DNA of 37,745 nucleotides from Phlegmacium glaucopus (Eukaryota; Basidiomycota; Agaricomycetes; Agaricales; Cortinariaceae), in assembly GCA_015039465.1 (NCBI GenBank), contig MU130573.1:9428-47172 (forward strand). Direction: 5' to 3'. This document shows positions 29,518-37,745 of the stretch, one piece after another. A program made the position numbers and the translations under genes. The notes beneath the pieces are model-generated. The model searched no databases, was not told where the DNA came from, and was given only the letters and a program-made list of their open reading frames with translations. The first letter of the stretch is position 1. Every line of letters starts with the position of its first letter.

Positions 29518-32108
29518 ATGCAAGGAATTCCACCGCTGCTACTTGCTTTTGCTGTGATCTATCTCGGTCGCAAGCTCTTGTCTTTCGTGAAAGCACTCCA
29601 AGCGATCCAGTATGTTATTCATCTGATGGTTCATGGCAGTTTTGACTTAGTACAATATGCTCAGGTATCACCCCGGGAGACGTATTCTCATATCATCACC
29701 CATTCTAGATCTCATTCTACCGAAAGTATGGGGTGTTACTATTGGAGTGAATCATTTATTCGTCGAAAAATATAAGTGTGAGCGTCCCTAATTCTCATTC
29801 CTAACCATGCGTCGCTTAAGAGCATGCTCTATTGAAAGTTTTCGCATCAGCCGGTTGGGACATCTGTTCAGTGGTAAGTTTGTGATGATACCAATATCAT
29901 TGATACTCTCTCCTGAGGCTAGAATTTCCAGGTAACTATATACCCACGTGTTAGAACAACATTGTTACTCGCCGATGCGGCAGCCATAAAAGTGAGTCGT
30001 AGTGAGAAGCTTCTTTCAGAAGGCATTATTATAACGTTAAACTTTGCTACTCAGGAAGTCGCCTCGTCGCGTGCTCTGTTTCCGAGACCGAGTGAAAATT
30101 ATGAAATCGTAGCCTTATACGGTCCCAATATCGTCGCTTCAGAAGATGAGGAATGGAAAAAATATAGAAAAATATCAGCACCGGCTTTTTCGGAAGTGAA
30201 CCCTCTCTACTTGTGTCCCAGATCTTTATATCTCACATAGACATGATATATTTTTCCTTAGCGCAACAACAAGCTAGTTTGGGAGGAGACCGTCACAGTC
30301 ATGCAGAGCCTTTTCAACGATTTGTGGAAGGATCAAGACACTATCTCAGTGGACCATTGTCTCGACATCACACTCAAGGTATTTTTTCTCCTTGCAACTC
30401 CCCGCTTCGTTCCTTATTTGCGGCTCGACAGATTGCACTTTTCGTCATCGGAGCGGCAGGTAGGCGTATCACTTTGTATCATCAACAAATCCTTGTTACA
30501 TATTTTCCTAAGGATTTGGAAGAAGCATTTCGTGGAAATCTGAGGAAGACACGATCATTCCTCCTGGCCATACAATGTCTTATAAAGAGGCTCTACTCGT
30601 CACTACCAATGATTTCATTATTAAGCTGTTAGTTCCTGGTTGGGCGTTGGGCTTGACGGCCCGGCTACAGAAAGTCAAGCTTGGATTTGAAGAGGTGCAG
30701 GTGCGTCGCCAAAAAGAAACAATATTCCACGCTGCTTGTTCTTTCCATGAGCTAATCGCGTGCGTAGATGTACATCTCGGAAATGATACGCGAGCGTGAA
30801 TTAGCGGTTGAAAAGTCGGAGCGGAACGATCTATTGAGCAATTTCTTGGAAGCAAACGACCATGATGCCGGTCTAGTAGCTCTTACTGACAGCGAGATTA
30901 TATGTATGTTTACATATGAATCATAATATTGACTAACGGATTTCCTATAGCCAACATTTATATCTTCCTCCTTGCTGGACATGAGGTTGGTAATCCATAC
31001 TTTCCTTACACTTTTTATTGTTGACGATCTGGTTGTGTAGACGACGGCAAATACTTTGTGCTTCGCATTTGCGTTGTTGGCGTTGTATCCTGATGAACAG
31101 GAGAAGCTCTTTGAACATATCAATTCTGTCACCAAAGGGCGTCTTCCGGTGTGTTCCATTTTTCTATCTGGATTTCCTGTATATCGTGGCGAATTTCATT
31201 TTTGGATTATCTAGACCTACGCGGAAATGCCTCTATTAACTCAATCCATGGCGTAAGGAACTAGTATGCTCTAAAATTGATCGACGTTTGGTTTAACAGA
31301 TCCTTCTTGTTCTAGTGTCTTCAACGAAGTGTTACGAATGTTCCCACCTGTTCGTCCCCTCCTTTCAGATACTGAATTGAAGCTCATGATAACCATGACT
31401 CCATAGGCATTGGCAATTCCAAAGGTTTCCGCTGAAGACACAAGTCTAGCGACCACTAATATCCATGGAGAAAAGACAATTGTACCAGTTCCAAAAGGAA
31501 CAGGTATTGTCATTGATACTCCTGGGATTCACTATAATCGTATGTACTTGGTGGTCTTCACCTGATGCCTGGCTCATTTTTTTTCCCTCAAAATAAAATA
31601 CTTTCAGCTCGTTACTGGAAAGACCCAAATACATTTAACCCTTCGCGTTTCCTCACAGACTGGCCTCGAGATGCTTTTATGCCTTTTAGTGCTGGTGAGA
31701 ATTGTCTTCCCGAATCGTTTTTCATTCGACATTTTTATTTACATGAAATATATGCAGGAGCTCATGCGTGCATTGGTCGAAAGTATACCTTTTTAAAATC
31801 TCCAATCACAAAAAGCATTCTGATCCATTATCTTTTTTTGCCTTCGATAGATTCGCAGAGACCGAAGCCATAGCAGTCCTATCTACCCTCGTCTCTCAAT
31901 TCAAAATAAATATCAAAGAGGAACCACAATTCGCAGCCGAGACGTTTGAGCAGAGGAAAACAAGGATTCTGGCCGAGCGTCTTGGTTTAGCATTGGCGTC
32001 GGTCTTTTACATGGATTCATATGGACTTGATACTGATGAATGTTGTTTTTTTGTCTCCCTTTCTATAGGCCTGCTCGTGTTCCTTTGACTTTCACTCGTC
32101 GTTCGTGA
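29518..32108 (+). CDS. Membrane-bound cytochrome P450 monooxygenase
   Basis: P450s use heme and NADPH-P450 reductase to oxidise small molecules, normally at the ER. The gene starts at an ATG with an N-terminal anchor (LLLAFAVIYLGRKLL) and is cut by at least 14 introns, mostly 50-65 nt. Assembled exons give NEEWKKYRK-type C-helix sequence (EDEEWKKYRKISAPAF), the I-helix AGHETTA across a splice site, EVLR (ExxR) followed by MFPPALAIPK, the FNPSRF segment, heme-binding FSAGAHACIGRK with its axial Cys, and a C-terminus RVPLTFTRRS. Almost all junctions keep phase. The exception is after VEKYK near 29775: canonical donors give a stop, and only a 37-nt intron with a poor GTCCCT donor restores CEQHALLKVF. 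Substrate unknown; the family may be CYP5144-like, a guess. Confidence 0.88.
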
Positions 32109-32732
32109 GGTAGCACATACCTCAGGGGGAGACCTTTGGGAGAGACCAAGTTGTTATCATATGTGTATCGAGAGTTATGGAGTGGCCGTATAACTATGTA
32201 AAATTGAATTTGCTACGCAACAGTATTTTTTTTGTATGTACTATAGGTGAAGTATAGACCACTGTGTAAGAACCTTTGCAACCGAAAATTCCAGGACGCA
32301 ACAAAAGTGATGAGGATTTCAGATTCCGCATCTCGGCAGTCCCGGCTTTGCACAGTCTTTCTGTTTTCGGGGCTTAAAAGTCAAACGGATCAGCGGACAG
32401 TGAATACGGTATTGTAAGGAAAGTAATTACCTTACCGTTGGACAATAGATTTATAGAATATTACCGAAATGGGATAGGGCCACCAGATGGCCCAACTAAC
32501 ATTTTCTATTTCTTTATGCCACACATTTCCTCTTATTGTTTTATTTACACCGGTCTGAAGCAGTCCAGTCCGGTCTTTTTTGGTCCTAGGACCGAGGTGG
32601 ACCGGTTATGGTCTCGGTTAAAGGCCCTGAGGGTCAAAAAACTGGACCGGACCGGACTTTTAAACACTATTCTCAAAGGGCTCATATTACGAGCTCTACC
32701 TATATTTCAACTTACAAACACAAGTAGTCTAT
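32109..32732. other. 3' flank and repeat-like DNA
   Basis: No gene is seen. GGACCGGACCGGAC and GGTCCTAGGACCGAGG words near 32590-32660 resemble the ends of degenerate hAT-type elements, but no bounded element could be drawn. Confidence 0.35.
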
Positions 32733-32852
32733 AGGGTTGCTGAAGTTCAGTTTGGTTTGGTTCGGGACCCATTTTCTCAGAACCAGAACCAGAACCATAA
32801 GAACCATTTATCAAAAAACAATTTGATTAAAATATAAGAAACAAAGTATAAA

Positions 32853-33111
32853 CTATATTTCCATAGCCCACTCCTTAGGAGCAGCTGCAGTAGCTTCTTC
32901 TAATGCACTAACTACCTTATTTTTATAAGCACTTCTCAAAGTCTGAAGAGCTTCAAAAGTCTTAGTACCCAACTGATTCCTGTCCACAGTACCTGTTCTT
33001 CCTCCTGCTGAAAAGGCTCTTTCAGATGATACTGATGATCCTTGAATTGCTAAGTAGTCACGAGCCATTTGAGACAGTGTTGGATACTGAACAGCATGAT
33101 ACTAGAATAAC
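32853..33111 (-). pseudogene. hAT transposase, C-terminal dimerisation exon
   Basis: The minus-strand exon begins after a TTCTAG acceptor with YHAVQYPTLSQMARDYLA and continues IQGSSVSSERAFSAGGR, then RNQLGTKTFEALQTLRS, the classic hAT C-terminal dimerisation motif, and ends at a stop at 32853-32855. Just beyond lies an AAGTTCAGTTTGG/CCAGAACC region (32733-32815) that may be the element's terminal region. The rest of the transposase is missing: a 0.9-kb TIR element begins at 33149. The preceding donor would fall in that element's end (GACTGGTGG then GTGAGT), which reads DWW, as in hAT proteins; this may be coincidence or sequence capture. Confidence 0.75.
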
Positions 33112-33148
33112 CATTAAATACTACTTAAAATGATAGAAAATTACAAGA

Positions 33149-34064
33149 CTTTACACTCACCCACCAGTCCGATCGGAATCCGAGTAGTCCGAGTAAAAAC
33201 ATCAAAAGTCCGAGTTCAGTCCGAGTCAGTCCGAGTTCAGTCCGAGTTCAGTCCGAGCTGAGTCCGAGCTGAGTCTGAGTCCAAGTAATTTTTACTTGGA
33301 CTCGGACTCAGCTCGGACTCAGCTCGGACTGAACTTGGACTGCATCAGAAAAAATGATTTTGACACCTTTAGTGCATCCTGGTGCATTGACCATCTGGAT
33401 TAAATCACATCAGATCTGAGAAAATAGAGACCTACTAGCTACTTCTGTTAAGGTTTGGTTAAGGTTTGGTTAAGGTTTGGGTTAAGGTTTGGTTAGGGTT
33501 TTATTAAGGTTAGGGAGGTATATAGTTTCCATTCTGCTCAGATCTGCTCAGAATGCCTGCCAAATCTGCTCAGATCTGATCAGATCTGGTGGATCACAGC
33601 AAAGACCTCAAATTTTCATATAGAATGTTTAACCGCCGCGTCCAGGAAAGTATTTTGCAATTTTCTCAATAAGGAGAGCTGCTATTAATAGAATTTAAAC
33701 ATATTCAGGGTCCTAAAACAATTCTCTACCATTTTTAAAAAATTTCCTTTTTTGGAATCTTATGTAATCTACTCTGACCCACCATATGCTTGAAATCATG
33801 CTTATCTGTGATCATGTGACCAATGGTCTGTGTGGGAAGAGGACAAACATGGGTACAAACATGGGTACAAACAAGTAGTCTAAGCAATTTACTTGGACTA
33901 AGTCTGTGTAAGTCCGATCAGATTCCGAGTAGTCCGAGCAATTTACTCGGACTGAACTCGGACTGGGCTCGGACTCAAAATTTGAAAATGGCTGGTGCTC
34001 CAGCCAAATTTGAGTCCGATCGGACTGCTCGGAATCCGATCGGAATTAGTGGCTTAGTGTAAAG
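33149..34064. mobile_element. Non-autonomous TIR element, about 916 bp, with Gly-Cys-rich-looking CCGAGT repeats
   Basis: The ends are imperfect inverted repeats of about 45 bp: CTTTACACTCACCCACCAGT from 33149, and CTTTACACTAAGCCACTAAT read inward from 34064 on the other strand, both continuing into CCGATCGGA. Inside are many AGTCCGAG units, an internal foldback of CTCGGACT/AGTCCGAG (33200-33345), four to five GGTTAAGGTTT units (33447-33500) and AGATCTG words (33535-33595). No open frame of note and no target duplication. Probably a hAT-type MITE. Confidence 0.6.
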
Positions 34065-34871
34065 ACCTCCTTTGTTTCCACCACATGAAGCACCATGATT
34101 ATCCTGCAGGAGAAGTTTGAGTCCTGGCGGCACATCTGCATGCTCGATTAGCCCCAGTGGGTTAACAAACCTTTTCGAAAAACCACTCACAAGTCGATAT
34201 TCTCAACTGCTTTCCATTTATTAGCAGAGATCTTCGTGAGGCACAAGTTCTCATTGTTGCAACCTCGAATGATAGACAGCATTAGCTCATCATTGAAGTG
34301 ATGAGGCGACGAACATTCAAGGAAAATATCTAATTCACAGAGTGAAGGCAGGCGGAAACAGAAAACGAAACTAATTCTTACCCTTCAATAAACCTTTTCG
34401 ACTTGCTGGTGGCATTGGTTGGTGCGACGGAGTGTCTTTAGAGATTGACAAACTGCTATGGGGTGGTTGTTTGTACAGTAGATTATGCTTAGAGATTGAG
34501 ACAGCTGAGCTTTCGAGTGGCGTTCCAGGTTTTGAACTGTATTCGGGTTTCGTGGCTATGCCCTCTGTCCCCTTTGTCATGTTTCGCATGGATTCAAGGT
34601 ATGGAACTATTGGGTTCTGAGTCGTACTTTCCGAAGATCCATGCTGTGAGACAGTGATTGTGCCTTGAAGTTGGTTGTCCTCATTGAGAACTGATGTTGG
34701 GACTTTGAGCGGTTGTTCAGAGCTTGGAGTCATCTGTCTCCGCTTTCTGGGAGTATCCGAGGTGTCTAGAACCGGAGTTGGAGTACCCTGCTGCAATGCG
34801 GTGTTTTCGAGCGGTTGACTGTGGGCAACAGAGGCTGTGATTTCAACTTCGTCAGTGTGTTTGGAGGTCAT
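34065..34871 (-). CDS. Unknown gene, truncated by the adjacent TIR element
   Basis: Two exons are supported on the minus strand: 34871-34382, starting MTSKHTDEVEITASV, and 34329-34191, joined by a 52-nt intron in phase, followed by a GTGAGT donor. Exon 1 is Ser/Thr/Pro/Gln-rich with a basic patch (TPRKRRQM) and looks disordered. Exon 2 (DIFLECSSPHHFNDELMLS, then NKWKAVENIDL) looks folded. A third exon would start near 34125-34095 but runs into the TIR element at 34064. An alternative start at 34967 would use a GC-AG intron. No family is recognised. Confidence 0.4.
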
Positions 34872-34967
34872 TGACAGATAGATCTGAAACTTATAACTTA
34901 GTAAATACCATAATGTCGGTGAAGATTGATATCGAGCACTTGCCTCCCAGACAAGCACCACATCCAT

Positions 34968-35868
34968 GATCTCCAGGAGTCCACCCCCCTGCGTTATTCA
35001 TTATCACAGACCATAATCGCATCCCCATCTTTACATGTCGCAGGCCACAGGCGTTGATGGTGTCTTGCATGGTGAACAGGAGGTAGATGACGGAGGGGTT
35101 GGAACCTCAAAAATATTGTAAAGTAATCTTTCAGCAAAGTGTGAAGGTTTGATGAACTGATTTGAACTCTCATCACTTCGAACCTTACTATGAGACGAAG
35201 CGAACAAAGGTCCAATTACAATGAGGGAGGGGTTTTGAAATTCTTGACTAGATCTTCTTGACTGACACCGAACGGTGTCAATAGTTCCCTGAGAAGATGT
35301 CTGTTGCAGCTGTGGTCAACAGAAAACTAGGGAAGATGGTAAACCCCTGGTGCAGAGATGGTGAGTGAATGAGATCAGACGAGATCAACGCGAATCGGGG
35401 TCAACAATTGAGCCGGTCTTGGTGGCTCGGGTGCAAGACAGGGTTCCGGATAGTAAGCGCTGAGGCAAACGATGGGATCAAAAATGTGTAAGAGACAAAG
35501 ATGAGAGCATACACTATGTAAAACCTTCAACGGTTCTTAACGTCTCTAACACCTAGCTACGTTCCAACCCGAAGAGCTTTATCATTGTATAACATTGACA
35601 GCAGTGAATACAAAAGCCCAACCATCTGAGTCAAAGATCAAGTTAGCGTGCTATCTATTAGGTTGAATTGAATAATGCAAATGAATGCATACTGATACCA
35701 TCATTTGAGTGTCTAGTTCCAATAGACGCCGATGGAAACATTTTGTGACTTACAGTCACTGACTACGGGCACTCGGCGATTGCTGTTATCTCTTTTTTTC
35801 TTTCTTTTGTTTTCGACTTGCGCTAAGTATATTCTGCTGCTACTTTGCTCTTGCCTGCCTCGCTCACA
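34968..35868. other. No gene recognised
   Basis: Short frames without motifs. The last bases before 35869 contain CTTTTTTTCTTTCTTTTG pyrimidine-rich sequence, likely the promoter of the hAT transposase gene. Confidence 0.4.
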
Positions 35869-37645
35869 ATGCCGTCCAAAACTGAAGCTTTCACCCTAGA
35901 CAACGACAGAAATCTCAGAGATGCCGACGACATTGTCTGGTATCAATCCGAAACTGACCTAGCTCCCATGCCACCTGTCAGTAGCGCCGCTGTCTCCATC
36001 GCTGCTTCCTCAGGCTCTGACAACCCTGGGACCGATTCTTTGGATTCTTTGGACTTGCCTACAGCTGTCACTGCCCTGAAATCACGTAGGAAGCTGCCAA
36101 ATGCTGCCAAAATTCTTGACAACATACCACTGGCACTGAAAGTCAGCAGCAAGCGTGTCCCGAAACGCTCTTGGAAGTTGAAGGGTTTGGATGGTCCCGA
36201 GTATAGAACTGCTGTGAGGGGGAATTGTAGTGTGTCTGGTCATGGTCAGGAAGACAAGAGTGATGAACCTGAAGCACAGGAAAAGGAAACTCACCCGTTT
36301 TTCAAAGGAAAAGGTATGTTGAGTCATTGACCACTTCTATCCTTTAACATAAATATTGAGGTTCAATACTGCAGTTGCTAAACCCAGCGGTACCACGTCT
36401 GCCAAAACAAAGAAGACAGGTTCTAAATATAACAGTGAGCGCTAATCATTAAATCACTATACCAATATATATTGAAACTAATTACTACTATTCTACATAG
36501 CGAAAGGTGCGAAAACGGCTGGCAGTGAGAAGCGCAAATGTGCCAAGTCAAACACACAGCACCGCCCTGATAAGCTGGAAAAGGCAGCAAACGGTGGAAA
36601 AATACCCCCAGCTGTGAAGATGGGTAACGATGAGGGTAATACTGCTGATGATGAGGATGGTGATGATAAAGGTGAAGATGAAGACGAAGACGAAGACGAA
36701 GAGGACGAGGATGCAATCACGCGATATGAAAAAATACGCGATGAAGTCCAGCATGACCGCCAGGTAATATTCACTGATTTTCTTTAATTATATTGTTTAT
36801 TTACAGGCACATAGACCCTGCGCAAGCATGTTCATCGTGGAAATGATGCCTGCACCCAGGATATCAGGCTAATCTCCACAGCAGGTACCAGAACCGTTGA
36901 TGGTGAACAATTGAAGGGTCACTGGTGCGAAATTTGCAAGTAAGTCACTTCTTGCAGCTGTAATATTTTATGGTCTAACATTTTATATAGGAAAGTCAAA
37001 AAATTATCCGATGACTCAAGTTTCTTTATGGGTGGTGGAAGTTCACTTCGCAAGCATATATCACGGTACATTCCAGTTTCTTACTAATTTATGCTTAATA
37101 TCATGTAATAACCTAGGAACTGGGAATCCCATGGAGAACAATATCTCAAGAAATGCAAGGCAAGTAAAATTGAACCCCATCCTCGAGCCCTCGCTATCAA
37201 GATTGAAGAAGAGCAAGAAGAAAAGATTGATGGCTTCCTCAAACCGGCTCCGAAGTGGACGAAAGAGGGACTTCTCGAGCATATTATTGAATTTGTTGTT
37301 GTTGATGATCAGGTGCTATTAACATGTTCCTTATTATATTATATACTAATTGGTTGTTTTAGCCCTTCACCATTGTTGAGAAAGGGCCTTTTAAGGCTAT
37401 TTTAAAGTTTCAGCGTCCATCAACAAAAGATTCTGATATACCTGGCCGTTCCAAAATTACAGAAGAAATTATGGAGAAGGCTAAAGTTGTAGAAGCTCGT
37501 CTTCGAAAGCATTTTGAGGTTTCCATCTTTTATTTAATACTATCTAAATTGCTAAAATAATTATTCAGACTTTACCTGGTCAGATCTCCATAACATTTGA
37601 TGCTTGGACGTCTGGATCACAAGACCCATATCTTGCTGTCTGTTA
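35869..37645 (+). CDS. hAT transposase with BED-type zinc finger, N-terminal half
   Basis: hAT transposases cut and paste DNA elements. Exon 1 starts at an ATG (MPSKTEAFTLDNDRNL) and ends at 36313; further exons end near 36417, 36763, 36941, 37063, 37315 and 37518, and the last ends near 37645. The N-terminal part is charged, with a long Asp/Glu run (36650-36710). A BED-type zinc finger follows: HWCEICK, FFMGGGSSLRKHISR, then RNWESHGEQYLKKC. Next come KWTKEGLLEHIIEF, KAKVVEARLRKHFE and ISITFDAWTSGSQDPYLAV, where the D of FDAWTS is the first catalytic residue. The conserved downstream part (GWFTADG and the dimerisation domain) is absent before the window ends, and sequence after the last donor looks unrelated. 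No stop was needed across these splices. Possibly truncated. Confidence 0.8.
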
Positions 37646-37745
37646 AGTTTTAAACAAAGGAGTCACATCGGAGTTACTCCGGAACGGAACCGGAACAGTA
37701 ACCCGGAAAGGACGTTGGCCTCAGCGTGTGTGCTGTGCCGCCCAG
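37646..37745. other. Window end, possible insertion junction
   Basis: After the GTTAAG donor the sequence becomes rich in CCGGAACGGAACCGGAAC, unlike the hAT exons. It may be an intron or the edge of another element that interrupts the transposase; the window stops before this can be decided. Confidence 0.3.

Noticed and set aside
33447..33520. A telomere or subtelomeric junction
   Set aside because: The repeats are few, irregular and enclosed between transposon ends, with hAT DNA continuing beyond.
36423..36774. Minus-strand Ser- and Pro/His-rich frames
   Set aside because: They are the complement of the acidic Asp/Glu run in the hAT transposase exon.

Overview
This window reads as accessory DNA from a filamentous basidiomycete, most likely an agaricomycete. 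The reasons are genes split by many 46-66 nt introns with GT (sometimes GC) donors and CTNAY-like branch sites, a FunK1-type kinase remnant, DUF6535 and DUF6533 membrane proteins, a LysM protein, a NACHT (NLR-type) gene, a multi-intron P450, and dense Ty3/gypsy, Ty1/copia, hAT and foldback elements. Exon coordinates below were assembled by hand from splice signals and reading frame; no alignment or RNA evidence was available.

Layout. 1-6.4 kb is a nest of LTR retrotransposon pieces: the integrase end of a Ty3/gypsy polyprotein, a spliced antisense gene with a Zn2Cys6-like cluster lying between two copies of a polypurine-tract repeat, and a 5'-truncated Ty1/copia RT-RNase H with its 3' LTR. 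6.4-8.6 kb holds a fragment of an unnamed basidiomycete protein family, a minisatellite and a PTC7-like PP2C phosphatase remnant broken by an 8-bp duplication. 9.6-18.0 kb is a block of membrane-protein genes: a DUF6535 protein (+), a bestrophin-like channel (-) and a DUF6533 protein (+), with a FunK1 kinase remnant between the last two. 18.0-20.2 kb is mostly non-coding and rich in palindromes. 20.35-21.4 kb is a secreted two-LysM protein, followed at 22.1-25.8 kb by a ten-exon NACHT protein whose C-terminus carries a tandemly duplicated, unrecognised three-exon module.

26.5-28.7 kb is a cluster of non-autonomous elements: a TIR element with tRNA-like boxes, a TA-flanked MITE, a hAT-like end, and a Mutator-like foldback with a perfect 9-bp target duplication. 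29.1-32.1 kb is a cytochrome P450 with a duplicated core promoter. The right end is hAT territory: the C-terminal exon of one transposase (-), a 0.9-kb TIR element, a truncated unknown gene, and the spliced N-terminal half of a second hAT transposase (+) that leaves the window.

How the genes relate: there is no metabolic operon-like unit. The LysM protein, NACHT protein and P450 fit a fast-evolving compartment for environmental or non-self interaction; that is inference from gene families. The best lead for something undescribed is the duplicated C-terminal module of the NACHT gene.
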